Assembly (NCBI GenBank): GCA_003212375.1
Contig: QCPY01000011.1
Coordinates: 1 to 38,524 of the forward strand
Direction: 5' to 3'
Length of the DNA: 38,524 nucleotides
Origin: Prochlorococcus sp. AG-442-N17
GTDB lineage: Bacteria > Cyanobacteriota > Cyanobacteriia > PCC-6307 > Cyanobiaceae
The translations under genes and the position numbers were made by a program. Each line of letters starts with the position of its first letter. Position 1 is the first letter of the stretch. Positions 1-9,190 of this stretch are shown here, piece after piece. The notes beneath the pieces were generated by a model. It was not told where the DNA came from, ran no database searches, and worked only from the letters and a program-made list of their open reading frames with translations.

Positions 1-116
1 TCCATCGTCTCTAAATCTCTTGAAAGTAAAATTAAATCCCAACCAGCATTTGCGAAAGTAATTGCTGTAGATCTACCAATGCCTTTAGTGGCTCCTGTAA
101 TGAATGCTAACTTCAA
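1..116 (-). CDS. Short-chain dehydrogenase/reductase, N-terminal part (runs off the window)
   Basis: Only the first 38 codons are present. The translation begins LKLAFITGATKGIGRSTA, which carries the TGxxxGIG dinucleotide-binding motif of classical SDR oxidoreductases right at the N-terminus, followed by the second beta strand (WDLILLSRD). The likely start is TTG at 116, one base after the accA stop (TAA-A-TTG). No ATG lies in frame in the visible part. The tight spacing indicates co-transcription with accA and the alkane genes upstream. An SDR beside ADO/AAR/accA is a familiar cyanobacterial arrangement, but its substrate cannot be told from this fragment. Confidence 0.8.
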   Translation of the reverse strand, partial: MKLAFITGATKGIGRSTAITFANAGWDLILLSRDLETM

Positions 117-117
117 T

Positions 118-1125
118 TTAATCTATTTTTTGAGTTAATTCTTGCTGAATTTCTTCGATACTATTAGATTCAATAAACTTACCTAAAACCCTAAATTTTG
201 AATATCTCTGTTCTAAAAGTTCGTTTTTACTCATCTTCAATAATTCATTAAGATGCTTCTCAATCCCCGATTTAAGTGTTTTCCCTGCTACTAGAGGGGC
301 CCAGTTATTACCACCTGCAGGTTCTGATAAAACTTCGTCTATTATACCTAATTCAAGCAAATCTTTTCCAGTTATTTTTAGTGCTGTTGCAGCTTCAGAA
401 GCTTTTGCAGAATCTCTCCAAAGAATTGATGCGCAAGCTTCGGGACTTGCAACTGTATAAACACTATGTTCAAACATCAATAATCTATCTGCCACCCCAA
501 TACCCAGAGCGCCTCCAGACCCACCTTCCCCAATAATAGTAGCAATTATTGGAACTTGAAAACCAAACATTTCTCTTAGATTTCTTGCAATAGCTTCTCC
601 TTGTCCTTGTTCTTCAGCAGAGAGACCCGCATATGCACCAGGAGTATCAATAAAAGTAAGAATAGGCAATGAAAATCTATCAGCATGCTGCATTAACCTT
701 AAAGCTTTTCTATAACCTCCAGGTTTTGCCATCCCAAAGTTTCTTACTACATTTTCTTTTGTATCTCTCCCTTTCTGATGACCTATTACAAGCACAGATA
801 TATTATTTATCGAACCTATACCTCCAATTAATGCCATATCATCTCCTCCGTTCCTGTCACCATGTAATTCAATCCAGTCGTCACAAAACATTTGGATAAA
901 ATCCAAAGTACTTGGCCTTTGTGGGTGTCTAGCCACTTGAATTTTTTGAGCAGGTGTGAGGGATCTAAAAATTTCCTCTCTTCTTCTTGTTGCAAGTGTT
1001 TCTAATTGTAGTAATTGTTGACTAACATCAACTTCAGAATCTCTAGCAAGTTCTCTAATTTGTTCTATTTGCTTTTCAAGCTCTACAAGAGGTTTTTCAA
1101 AATCGAGAAGATAACGTCTTGGCAT
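118..1125 (-). CDS. accA: Acetyl-CoA carboxylase carboxyltransferase subunit alpha
   Basis: This subunit transfers the carboxyl group from carboxybiotin to acetyl-CoA, giving malonyl-CoA for fatty acid synthesis, and works in a complex with AccD. The 335-residue product starts [13 protein letters not shown] and has the usual alpha-subunit course: an N-terminal helical segment, then the crotonase-like core with [10 protein letters not shown] and the glycine-rich [13 protein letters not shown] chose the ATG at 1125. A TTG two codons upstream overlaps the stop of the AAR gene and is also possible. The gene sits between AAR and an SDR gene with almost no spacing, so malonyl-CoA supply and hydrocarbon/fatty acid metabolism are likely co-transcribed. 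Confidence 0.96.
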   Translation of the reverse strand: MPRRYLLDFEKPLVELEKQIEQIRELARDSEVDVSQQLLQLETLATRRREEIFRSLTPAQKIQVARHPQRPSTLDFIQMFCDDWIELHGDRNGGDDMALIGGIGSINNISVLVIGHQKGRDTKENVVRNFGMAKPGGYRKALRLMQHADRFSLPILTFIDTPGAYAGLSAEEQGQGEAIARNLREMFGFQVPIIATIIGEGGSGGALGIGVADRLLMFEHSVYTVASPEACASILWRDSAKASEAATALKITGKDLLELGIIDEVLSEPAGGNNWAPLVAGKTLKSGIEKHLNELLKMSKNELLEQRYSKFRVLGKFIESNSIEEIQQELTQKID

Positions 1126-1127
1126 GA

Positions 1128-2168
1128 TCAAACAGCTAGTACTTTTGGTTGCTTATCAAGTCCAATAGCAGAGAATCCATGTTTCATAGAGGCTGCACCA
1201 ATAAACTCCATTTTTTCAAGCGAAATATTGTTTCTTCCCCAACTAAAATTTGTATGACATTTTTCAAATTCTAAAATCATAGCTTCTGCAAAACATGCAA
1301 ACATTTCTCTCTGTGGATTTTGCATTTCCGCTAGTTCCATCATATTCCAACCAATATCATTAAAAAATTTTACTATACCTCCTTTTAAGACATGAATATC
1401 ATTACCTTTGAATTTTTCATTCAAATTCTTTGGATACCCCCCATCTATCATTAAACATGGTTTTTTAAGGTTCATCGTATCGATTTCCATAGTTTTTGGC
1501 ATACTCGCCACCCAAACAACAATATCTGCTTCGGGTAATGCTTCATCTAAATTTTTGATAGTTCCTCCATCTAGTTCTTTTTGGAGGCAGGCTAACGGTT
1601 CTGGTTGCCTGGCAACCAAAATAAGTTCCCCAATACCTGTTTTATTAACTAACCATCGACAAACTGCACTACCTATATCTCCCGTGGCTCCTACTACAGC
1701 AACAGTTGCGCTTTTAAGATCAATTCCTATTTTTGGAGCATTTATTTCTAATTGCCTACAAATAACCCACGCAGTATGAGTATTACCAGTTGTAAATCTT
1801 TCCCAATCCAGAGAAGTATTTCTAATTTGCTTATGTTGAAGGAGATTGAAATTTTCGAAAATTATAGAAGTAAAACCTCCTAAAGCAGTAATATTTATAC
1901 CTTTTTTTTGAGCTAATTCCATTGCATTTAATACTTTTCTCCTTGCTGTTTTAAATCTTGAAAGCATTTCAGGAACGAAACATGAATCAATATAAGCGCC
2001 CTCAATTGATATACCTGTAGCACTTTGAACCACTACATTTTCTACTAGTTGAGGCGGAGCTGTGCACCAAACATCCAAATCACCATCAGCTATATGATCA
2101 AAGCCCAATATTGAAGCCTTTCTTTTTGCATCTTCAAAACTAGTAGAATGACCGATTAGCCCAAACAT
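1128..2168 (-). CDS. Long-chain acyl-[acyl-carrier-protein] reductase (AAR)
   Basis: This enzyme reduces acyl-ACP to the fatty aldehyde with NADPH, the first step of cyanobacterial alkane synthesis. The 346-residue protein begins [18 protein letters not shown], typical of AAR. It has a Rossmann motif at about residues 159-166 (VGATGDIGS) and the conserved segment [10 protein letters not shown], whose C292 matches the acylated catalytic cysteine of the family. It lies 108 bp downstream of ADO, its partner, and its stop falls two bases before the accA ATG. The start ATG at 2168 fits the family N-terminus. I see no missing key residue. Confidence 0.97.
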   Translation of the reverse strand: MFGLIGHSTSFEDAKRKASILGFDHIADGDLDVWCTAPPQLVENVVVQSATGISIEGAYIDSCFVPEMLSRFKTARRKVLNAMELAQKKGINITALGGFTSIIFENFNLLQHKQIRNTSLDWERFTTGNTHTAWVICRQLEINAPKIGIDLKSATVAVVGATGDIGSAVCRWLVNKTGIGELILVARQPEPLACLQKELDGGTIKNLDEALPEADIVVWVASMPKTMEIDTMNLKKPCLMIDGGYPKNLNEKFKGNDIHVLKGGIVKFFNDIGWNMMELAEMQNPQREMFACFAEAMILEFEKCHTNFSWGRNNISLEKMEFIGAASMKHGFSAIGLDKQPKVLAV

Positions 2169-2276
2169 TGATTAACTTATAAATGGAATCTATATTATTG
2201 ATATGAACAATAGCACAGAGCTATTAATTAAATTAGAAAAAATTAATTGAATAGACTAAATAAATTTATAAATAAA

Positions 2277-3008
2277 TCAAACAATTGCTGCCATTGCCAT
2301 TCTTGCAATTTCTCTATTATCCAAACCTATTTCAAGGAGTGTGTCTTGATAGGCAATCATGAATTCTTCCATTAATTCTTCCCTATCCATAGCTAATACT
2401 GAAGCATCTTCAGCAACTTGGTCTAACATCTTCTTAATTAATGGGAGGTTAACTTTATTTGCTTCCATTAGTTCTTCTTTACAAGTAGCCAAATTTTCCT
2501 TAAGCCATTCTTGACCATAATTTAAATGTAGATATTCATCTTTCACAACACCTTGGGTAATTTTTTTTGCAAAAGGATCAGCAACTCTTATGTAAACGTG
2601 ATACGCAGAAATAGCAAAAGCTTCAATCAAAATTGCTTGTATTAATAAACATGTTGTTGTCTTGCCATCTTTTAGTGCATCTTGGAAATTACCATGTAAT
2701 TTGGAAAAGAATTTTTTAGCAAAAATCATATCTGCTTGTACTCCAAGATTTCTACCACAAGCGGTAAAGCCTCTTTTATGCTTAAGCTCCATTTTTGCTA
2801 ATTTGGTTAATTCTTCTAATTCGTTTGGAATGAGTGTTGCTAAAGAAATGTAATTATCATGTGCTTCTTGCTCTCCTTCAATAACAATCGCATTGATTCT
2901 GCTGTAAGCGTCCTTGTAAGATTCAGTAGTAAAGTCGGGTAAATCTAAAGAATTTTCATCAATAGCACTTTCTACAACAGTGTTTTTATTAGATTCGAGT
3001 GTTTGCAT
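2277..3008 (-). CDS. Aldehyde deformylating oxygenase (ADO)
   Basis: ADO converts fatty aldehydes made by AAR into alkanes plus formate, using a ferritin-like di-iron centre. The 243-residue protein matches my memory of Prochlorococcus ADO nearly throughout. All six expected iron ligands are visible: E46 (EGEQEAH), E74 and H77 (MELKH), E129 (ILIEAF), E158 and H161 (KDEYLH). I chose the ATG at 3008 (MQTLESNK); an in-frame start nine codons upstream adds residues absent from relatives. The gene precedes AAR on the same strand, and the 120 bp upstream, before the creatininase-family gene, could hold a promoter. In this organism the expected product would be a C15/C17 alkane such as pentadecane (family knowledge). 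Confidence 0.97.
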   Translation of the reverse strand: MQTLESNKNTVVESAIDENSLDLPDFTTESYKDAYSRINAIVIEGEQEAHDNYISLATLIPNELEELTKLAKMELKHKRGFTACGRNLGVQADMIFAKKFFSKLHGNFQDALKDGKTTTCLLIQAILIEAFAISAYHVYIRVADPFAKKITQGVVKDEYLHLNYGQEWLKENLATCKEELMEANKVNLPLIKKMLDQVAEDASVLAMDREELMEEFMIAYQDTLLEIGLDNREIARMAMAAIV

Positions 3009-3128
3009 GTCAGTAATCTTTAGCTTATTATGCATTAGTTTTACACAATTATAGTGAGTTTATTTAAATATGATGAAAATAGTTTCAATTGTTAAACCAT
3101 ATTTTTGATTAAATAATCTTTAATTATT

Positions 3129-3917
3129 TTAATTTGGCCAGTCTGATTTCATGAGATTCATAATTAATTTGTACCAATGATTGACCAATAAACTTTTTAA
3201 ACTCTTACCTAGCTCTATATTGGAACCTTTGCTATCTCCTATAACTCCAGACACACTTAGATCTTCTGTAAACCAAGCTATTGGAGCATTTCCTTCTAAG
3301 CTCCAACCTTCCGGAATTTGAATTTCATTCCCCTCACAAGGTCTTTTATCACCAACAAGTTCAGGTTTTAAAGCCATCATCAAACTCGTTTCAGCTAAAG
3401 AGGCATGCAATCCATTCTCGATCTCTTTTTTTGTTAATAAGTCACTTAATCCATTAACACCTTTCCATAAGAAACATGGAAAAACTGAAAGATTAGGCGC
3501 AATACTTCTTAATTCTCTTGCTGCTGTACTTAGCAAGGAAATTTGCCCTCCATGAGCATTTAGCAATATCAATCTTTTAAATCCCATATCAGCTAATTGG
3601 ACTCCAACTTCCTTTATCATTAATGTTATTAATTTTGAAGAAAGGGAAATTGTTCCATCAAATCCCTTATGCTCTGGAGAAAAACCTAAATATTGAGTTG
3701 GAATTTTTTTTATGGGTATGTCAGAGGGTATTAATTTTAAAACCTCGCAAATGATTTCATCAACAAAAATACTATCTGTAGCTAAAGGTAGGTGAGGACC
3801 ATGCTGTTCTACCGCTCCAAATGGCCAGATAATTGTAGATCTTATATCATTTGAAATATTTTTCACGTCTGGCCATGATAGATATTCGAATTCACTAGGT
3901 ATTGATTTAAAGTTCAT
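3129..3917 (-). CDS. Creatininase-family metal-dependent amidohydrolase
   Basis: The 262-residue protein has the family's metal-binding signature E37-QHGPHLPLATD, with E37, H39 and D48 as expected ligands. A second ligand region is LLNAHGGQ (H121), and HASLAETS carries the downstream acidic ligand. Relatives include creatininase, the F420/riboflavin-pathway formamide hydrolase ArfB and MftE, so amide-bond hydrolysis is likely but the substrate is unknown. Length and fold are normal for the family. It lies 120 bp upstream of ADO on the same strand and 63 bp from the divergent S1-domain gene. A functional link to the alkane genes is inference from position only. Confidence 0.88.
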   Translation of the reverse strand: MNFKSIPSEFEYLSWPDVKNISNDIRSTIIWPFGAVEQHGPHLPLATDSIFVDEIICEVLKLIPSDIPIKKIPTQYLGFSPEHKGFDGTISLSSKLITLMIKEVGVQLADMGFKRLILLNAHGGQISLLSTAARELRSIAPNLSVFPCFLWKGVNGLSDLLTKKEIENGLHASLAETSLMMALKPELVGDKRPCEGNEIQIPEGWSLEGNAPIAWFTEDLSVSGVIGDSKGSNIELGKSLKSLLVNHWYKLIMNLMKSDWPN

Positions 3918-3936
3918 TATTTTTAATTGTGAGTAC

Positions 3937-3955
3937 TAGCATTTAGAATGTGCTA
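3937..3955. repeat. Imperfect inverted repeat in divergent promoter region
   Basis: TAGCA (3937-3941) and TGCTA (3951-3955) face each other across nine bases. Pairing can be extended inward (TAGCATT against AATG-TGCTA) with a bulge. It lies in the 63-bp gap between the divergent creatininase-family and S1-domain genes, so it could be an operator or a short 5' UTR hairpin. The arms are short and the DNA is AT-rich, so chance is not excluded. Confidence 0.25.
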
Positions 3956-3980
3956 ATAATAAATTACTTTTATTTTACCT

Positions 3981-5207
3981 ATGAAGGGAGTTAGTAATAA
4001 AGATGCCCTAAATAATAAAAAAATTAAGGGCAACAACAACGCTATGAAGAAACCTATTCAGGTTCTTCACATAAGTAAAAAAGAGACTAATAGTGCTAAG
4101 GAAGAAATTTTAGATAATAATCAAAGTCCTTCAGAAGAAATCAACACAGAGATAAAAGCTATAAAACCTCAAGATATTGAAGAACCTTCATATGAAGAGA
4201 AAAAAAATTATTCCACAAATATTAAATTTGAAAACAAAAGTTATCAAGAGCTTGCAAAACCTTTAAATGCTCAAGATGAAGATCAAGATTTTGCATTAGA
4301 AAGGAAGGTTGATGAATTTGATTTTGATGAAAGCGCCTTTTTAGAAGCCTTAAATGAAAATGAGCCGATTGGGGCGACAGGAGAAACAATTACTGGGGAA
4401 ATAATAGCTGTAGAAAGTGATGGATTATATATAGATATTGGTGGTAAAGCTCCAGGTTTTATGCCAAAAAAAGAATGTGGGCTGGGAGTGATTACTAATT
4501 TTAAAGAAAAATTCACAAAAGGTCTTCAAATGGAAGTTTTAGTTATCAAAGAACAAAATGCAGATGGAATGGTTACTGTTAGTGCCAGAGCATTAATTCT
4601 TAGAAAAAGTTGGGAAAAAGTTGCTAATTCTGCAAAGAATGGAGAATTAATTAAAGTCACAATTAACGGATTTAATAGAGGCGGACTTACTTGTGATGTT
4701 GATGGATTAAGAGGCTTTATCCCAAGATCGCAACTTGAAGATGGCCAAGATTACCAATCTTTAATGAGCAAAACTTTAAAAGTTGCATTTTTAGAAGTTA
4801 ATCCAGAGGCGCGCAAACTTGTTTTGTCAGAGAAAAAAGCACTATTAGTTTCTAAGTTTGCAGAACTAAAATTAGGACAACTAATAGAGGGAGAAGTTTT
4901 AGCAATAAAACAATATGGCTTTTTTGTTGATTTAGGAGGAGCTAGTGGGCTTCTTCATCAATCTTCTATAACAAATGGATCAATTAGAAATTTAAGAGAA
5001 ATCTTTATTGAGGGTGAGTTTATTAAGGCCCTGATCACAGAAATTGATCTAGAAAGAGGAAGAATAGGTTTAAATACTGCATTATTAGAAAACTCACCAG
5101 GTGAATTAATAGTTGATAAAGAAAAAGTTATGCGAGAGGCCTCTGAAAGAGCACAAAAAACTAAGTCACTTTTCGATAAAAAAGATTTAGAAAATGACTC
5201 TCAATAA
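3981..5207 (+). CDS. Ribosomal protein S1-like protein with three S1 domains (S1 protein B / Nbp1 type)
   Basis: A 408-residue RNA-binding protein. The first 130 residues are charged, acidic and of low complexity. Three S1 (OB-fold) domains follow at about 134-204 (GEIIAVESDGLYIDIGG), 221-289 (GFNRGGLTCDVDGLRGF) and 299-370 (GEVLAIKQYGFFVDLGG). Cyanobacteria carry more than one S1 homolog; the long acidic leader suggests the second copy annotated in Prochlorococcus as S1 protein B/Nbp1 (memory). The start is uncertain: ATG at 3981 is used, but an in-frame ATG at 4044 (MKKPIQVL) is also credible and neither has a clear Shine-Dalgarno. Its 3' end overlaps the Tab2-like gene by 14 bp, suggesting translational coupling. 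Confidence 0.88.
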   Translation: MKGVSNKDALNNKKIKGNNNAMKKPIQVLHISKKETNSAKEEILDNNQSPSEEINTEIKAIKPQDIEEPSYEEKKNYSTNIKFENKSYQELAKPLNAQDEDQDFALERKVDEFDFDESAFLEALNENEPIGATGETITGEIIAVESDGLYIDIGGKAPGFMPKKECGLGVITNFKEKFTKGLQMEVLVIKEQNADGMVTVSARALILRKSWEKVANSAKNGELIKVTINGFNRGGLTCDVDGLRGFIPRSQLEDGQDYQSLMSKTLKVAFLEVNPEARKLVLSEKKALLVSKFAELKLGQLIEGEVLAIKQYGFFVDLGGASGLLHQSSITNGSIRNLREIFIEGEFIKALITEIDLERGRIGLNTALLENSPGELIVDKEKVMREASERAQKTKSLFDKKDLENDSQ

Positions 5208-6099
5208 AAAAATAGCTTCAGCCCAAAACTTAAAAAAATCAGATTGGGAACTCGACTTTTATTCAAGACCAATTATTGAAAAAAATGGTAAAAAAAGATG
5301 GGAATTAATTATTTCGTCTTCAAAAAATTTTAGAACAGATGATATATTTCTTTGGAATAAACGATGTCCAGCAAACGAAGTAAATTCCATATGGCTCACA
5401 AAATCCTTAAGAGAAGCTTTGGACGATGCAGAAAAAAAAGGTTGGGCAAAGCCATCAAAAATTAGATTTTGGAGAGCATCAATGAAATCAATTATTAAGA
5501 AATCCATAGAAAATATCGGGATTGAGGCTCTTGTTAGTAGAAGGACTTATGAATTATTTGACAGAATCAAATTTCTCGAGCAAGAGGTTTATCCTCTTGA
5601 GAGTGGATATGTTAGAGGAGTATTGGCGCCAACATTTACATCTAAAATTGAAAATGATGCTAAACCTTTGCCTGAGGCCGTTCGGGGTGATGCTTTGACA
5701 ATCTCGGAAATATCTATAGAGCAATTAAAAACTGCTCAAAATTGGCCTATTGAATTTGGAGATATTTTTCCAATTCAGAAATCATTAAAGAATGAAAACT
5801 TTGTTCCTGGTCTTAGACTTTTTAGTAAAGATAGATCACTCGCTCTCGCAGCATGGTTTAGTAGTTTAGAACCAGTAAAGTTGCAAATTGAAAAAAACCA
5901 ACTCATTCTTGAAGCTTCAGAAGATAATAAATGGTTAGTAACAGATTTATCAGAAAAAGATGCTAAGACGTTAAATGATAAATTCATTCAAACTAAAAAT
6001 AATTCTTATGGCTATCAGTTTATATCCATTCAATCAACTCCTTTTATTGAAAAATTCGCAGGTTTCTGGATTTTAAGAGATATTGAATTGATTTCATAA
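5194..6099 (+). CDS. Tab2/Atab2-family RNA-binding protein (DUF1092)
   Basis: The 301-residue protein has the family's opening signature WELDFYSRPI (residues 18-27) followed by KRWELI, and the closing segments KWLVTDLS and GFWILRD. In algae and plants, Tab2/Atab2 binds the psaB 5' leader and is needed for translation of photosystem I subunits. Cyanobacterial homologs are universal but poorly studied, so a role in photosystem mRNA translation is inference from the family. The gene starts inside the end of the S1-domain gene (14-bp overlap) and is followed 10 bp later by the YfiH-family gene, so the three are probably one transcript. Confidence 0.88.
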   Translation: MTLNKKIASAQNLKKSDWELDFYSRPIIEKNGKKRWELIISSSKNFRTDDIFLWNKRCPANEVNSIWLTKSLREALDDAEKKGWAKPSKIRFWRASMKSIIKKSIENIGIEALVSRRTYELFDRIKFLEQEVYPLESGYVRGVLAPTFTSKIENDAKPLPEAVRGDALTISEISIEQLKTAQNWPIEFGDIFPIQKSLKNENFVPGLRLFSKDRSLALAAWFSSLEPVKLQIEKNQLILEASEDNKWLVTDLSEKDAKTLNDKFIQTKNNSYGYQFISIQSTPFIEKFAGFWILRDIELIS

Positions 6100-6109
6100 A
6101 GCAAATTAT

Positions 6110-6874
6110 ATGAATTGTAACCAACAATATTTCCAAGAAAATGAGTTAGCTGTAGAAGACAAAAACTTTAAATATTATTTATCTCCTATATTGGTTAAAA
6201 ATAATTTCAAACATGGTTTTTTTACAAAAACAAGTTCTGAAATCAAATTATCGCTTCTATCAAAACACCTTAATAAAAAAAATAGTAATTGTGTTTTAAA
6301 TCAAATTCATAGTAATAAAATATTTTTCGGATCAATGACTCAAGGGAATGAAAAAGTCGAGGGTGATGGAATTATTAATGATAAACATAATCAAAATTTA
6401 TGGATTTATACCGCAGACTGTATGCCAATTTTGTTTGCCGACAAAAGAAAAAGATTGGTTGCCGCAATACATTGCGGGAGAAAGGGTTTAGAAACTAAAA
6501 TAATAAAAAATATTATCAAAATCTTTTATAAAAAAGGTTGCTCAAAAGATGATCTAATTGTGGCGGTAGGGCCCTCAATATCAGAAAAGCACTATCTCAT
6601 AGATAATAGAACTCTACAAAAATTTTATAAAAATTCTGCTCATAAAGAATTAATCAATTTCTCAGAAGATGAGAGGATTTTATTTAAATTGAAAAACGAG
6701 GATTCTATCCCCTTAGATCTAAAAAAATATGCTCAAATACAACTTTTGAATGAAAACATACCTAATTCAAATATTGATATCTGTAATTTATGTACTTATG
6801 AATCAAATTATGACTTTTATTCTTGGAGAAGATCTAAGACAGCTTCACGGCAATGGAATTTTATAAGTTCATAA
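6110..6874 (+). CDS. YfiH/PgeF-family protein (multicopper polyphenol oxidase-like, purine nucleoside phosphorylase/peptidoglycan editing)
   Basis: The 254-residue protein carries the three family metal-site segments: NQIHSNK (His), TADCMPILF (Cys) and AAIHCGRKG (His). Members once annotated as laccases have been reported as purine nucleoside phosphorylase/adenosine deaminase enzymes or, as PgeF in E. coli, as limiting misincorporation into peptidoglycan precursors. Which role applies here cannot be told. It is the last gene of the plus-strand run that begins at 3981, and it ends 7 bp from the convergent nuclease-like gene. Confidence 0.82.
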   Translation: MNCNQQYFQENELAVEDKNFKYYLSPILVKNNFKHGFFTKTSSEIKLSLLSKHLNKKNSNCVLNQIHSNKIFFGSMTQGNEKVEGDGIINDKHNQNLWIYTADCMPILFADKRKRLVAAIHCGRKGLETKIIKNIIKIFYKKGCSKDDLIVAVGPSISEKHYLIDNRTLQKFYKNSAHKELINFSEDERILFKLKNEDSIPLDLKKYAQIQLLNENIPNSNIDICNLCTYESNYDFYSWRRSKTASRQWNFISS

Positions 6875-6881
6875 TCGATTA

Positions 6882-7235
6882 TTAATTGCTACAAGTTTCT
6901 TTATTTAATTCTTTTGCATTTAATAACTCTGACATCTCCTTAGTTTCACTAATATCAAAAACTCTAGCAACTAATATATTTTCTTCAAAACCCATTGGCT
7001 TAATTTTTACTTTACTTCCTCTGGGAAATTCTCTTCTAAGTAGACTCATAGCTATTTCTTCATCTTCTACATCATTAATTTCTACACAAAACAATTTGAT
7101 TGGAAGATCTCTATTTTGATCTCCAACTAAAATACTATTTGAATTATTTATTTGAAGAATTTCTGCAGAATTAGTACTGATCGGATAAAAAGCAATTAGC
7201 ACAAAAATAGTTATTAAAAATATAATTTTTTTCAA
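6882..7235 (-). CDS. Small exported protein with a degenerate thermonuclease (SNase)-like fold
   Basis: The 117-residue protein opens with a Sec signal peptide (KK, then a hydrophobic stretch to about residue 20) with a likely cleavage after NSA. The rest resembles the staphylococcal nuclease OB fold: IKLFCVEIND where active enzymes have RLxxIDxPE, then PRGSKVKIKP and ILVARVFD. The arginines and glutamate used for catalysis are not visible in those places, so it is probably not an active nuclease. The start is a TTG at 7235. Its 3' end meets the YfiH-family gene. The assignment rests on pattern similarity and is tentative. Confidence 0.6.
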   Translation of the reverse strand: MKKIIFLITIFVLIAFYPISTNSAEILQINNSNSILVGDQNRDLPIKLFCVEINDVEDEEIAMSLLRREFPRGSKVKIKPMGFEENILVARVFDISETKEMSELLNAKELNKETCSN

Positions 7236-7297
7236 TTAATAAATACTCAATTATTTATTTTGATTATATATTGTGAATTTCTATTGATATAAAATGA

Positions 7298-9061
7298 TTA
7301 GTCTTCACAATTAACGTAACCAACCATTTGAGCGTTACTTTTACCTGGAGGGACCATTGGATAACAATTTTCTTCTCTCCTAACTAGTACATTAATTAAG
7401 GCTGGTCCATCAAAATCTAAAGCAGACCTAAATTGATTATTTAGTTGTTTTCTATCTGAAATTAAAAAACCTTTAACTCCAAAAGATTCTGCTAGTTTAA
7501 CGAAATCTGGTTCTCCACAACTCATATCAGAAGAAGAGTACCTTTCATCATAAAAACTTTCTTGCCATTGTCTTACCATTCCTTGCCAGCGATTATTTAT
7601 GATAATTATTTTAATTTTTAAATCATATTGAGATAAGGTACCCAACTCTTGTATATTCATCAAAATACTTGCATCACCAGCAATGCAAATAACTTCTGAA
7701 TGAGGCAAAGCAGCCTTTACTCCCATAGCTGCAGGTAATCCAAAGCCCATAGTTCCCAAACCTGCGCTACTAATCCATCTTCTTGGAATATTTCTGAGAT
7801 ACTGAGCAGACCACATTTGATGTTGCCCCACATCTGTTGTTATAAATGCCTCAGGAGAATAATCTCTTACTTTTAAAAGTACTTCTTGAGGGTAAATTTC
7901 CCCCTCTTCTGGGGGGATAAATAAAGGATGTTTATTTTTCCAAGAATTTATTTTTTCTAACCAATTTTTAGTATTACAGGATGTTTTACTAATTAAGAAT
8001 TTTTCATTAATTTTTGAAAGCGCTACACTTACATCTGAAACAATTGCAACATCAACACGCCTATTTTTATTAACTTCTGCAGGATCAATATCAATATGAA
8101 TAACTTTTGCAGATGGAGCAAATGTATCCAATTTCCCAGTAACTCTATCATCAAATCTAGCTCCCACAGCGATCAAAAGATCACAATCTGTAACCGCAAA
8201 ATTTGCATATGCAGTTCCATGCATGCCCAACATTCCTACAGACAATTCGTCCCTTTCATCAAATACTCCCTTTCCCATTAAAGTTGTTGTGACTGGAATT
8301 TGGAAATTTTTAGCTAGTATTTCTAGTTCCTTATGAGCCCCAGAAGATATCGCACCGCCACCAACGTATAACAGAGGTTTTTCCGATTGGTTTATTAATT
8401 CAATCGCTTTATTGATATCATGTTCATTAATTTCACCATTCCTTTTAAAGCCTTTAGGAATAATTTCACCTGGTAAAATCCTTTCATAATTAAAGAATTC
8501 TTGACCTACATCTTTTGGTATATCAATTAAAACCGGACCTGGCCTTCCTGAAGAAGCAATGAAAAAAGCCTCTGAAACTACTTTCGCAATATCAGAAGGA
8601 TCTCTTACTACCCATGAATGTTTAACGATAGGAAGTGTTATCCCAAAAATATCAGTCTCCTGAAAAGCATCTGTTCCAATAGCAGGTCTTGGCACTTGCC
8701 CTGTGACCACAACCAACGGGACTGAATCCATTTGAGCTGTTGCAATACCCGTTACTAAGTTTGTGGCCCCTGGACCTGAAGTTCCAAAACAAACTCCTAC
8801 CTCACCAGTAGCTCTAGCATATCCATCTGCAGCATGGGAACCTCCTTGCTCATGCCTTACCATATAATGTTTTAACCATCCATCACTTTCTGCTTTATGT
8901 ACAGCATCATAAATAGGCAGAATTGCGCCACCTGGATATCCAAATATGACTTTTACGCCATGAATTCTTAGTGAGTCCATAAGTGCTTCTGCACCTGTAA
9001 TCCATTTTGGGTATTTTTTTTCTGAATCACCTTTTGATAAAGGTGGCGAAGTAAGTGTCAC
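7298..9061 (-). CDS. ilvB: Acetolactate synthase large (catalytic) subunit
   Basis: This ThDP- and FAD-dependent enzyme joins two pyruvates to 2-acetolactate, or pyruvate with 2-oxobutyrate, in valine, leucine and isoleucine synthesis. It is 587 residues long. The ThDP glutamate lies in RHEQGGSHAADGYAR, the Mg/ThDP motif is GDASILMNIQELGTLSQY ending in NN, and the FAD/domain-2 and PGPVLIDIPKD segments are present. The start is GTG at 9061. The regulatory small subunit (ilvN) is not adjacent. The gene stands alone between the nuclease-like gene and hemH, with about 130 bp to hemH. Confidence 0.97.
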   Translation of the reverse strand: MTLTSPPLSKGDSEKKYPKWITGAEALMDSLRIHGVKVIFGYPGGAILPIYDAVHKAESDGWLKHYMVRHEQGGSHAADGYARATGEVGVCFGTSGPGATNLVTGIATAQMDSVPLVVVTGQVPRPAIGTDAFQETDIFGITLPIVKHSWVVRDPSDIAKVVSEAFFIASSGRPGPVLIDIPKDVGQEFFNYERILPGEIIPKGFKRNGEINEHDINKAIELINQSEKPLLYVGGGAISSGAHKELEILAKNFQIPVTTTLMGKGVFDERDELSVGMLGMHGTAYANFAVTDCDLLIAVGARFDDRVTGKLDTFAPSAKVIHIDIDPAEVNKNRRVDVAIVSDVSVALSKINEKFLISKTSCNTKNWLEKINSWKNKHPLFIPPEEGEIYPQEVLLKVRDYSPEAFITTDVGQHQMWSAQYLRNIPRRWISSAGLGTMGFGLPAAMGVKAALPHSEVICIAGDASILMNIQELGTLSQYDLKIKIIIINNRWQGMVRQWQESFYDERYSSSDMSCGEPDFVKLAESFGVKGFLISDRKQLNNQFRSALDFDGPALINVLVRREENCYPMVPPGKSNAQMVGYVNCED

Positions 9062-9190
9062 TAAGAAAAATAATTCTATATAAATATTAAACTTAATTAA
9101 ATAATTTTGCCCACTTTATAAACGTAATGTCAGAAATTACTACGAAATTGGGAGATCTTAGATTTATTTTAATTTTTTTATTGTAGCTAT

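Noticed and set aside
1408-1779. 123-codon plus-strand frame inside the AAR gene
   Set aside because: The opposite strand encodes a well conserved enzyme with its catalytic residues; this frame is a by-product.
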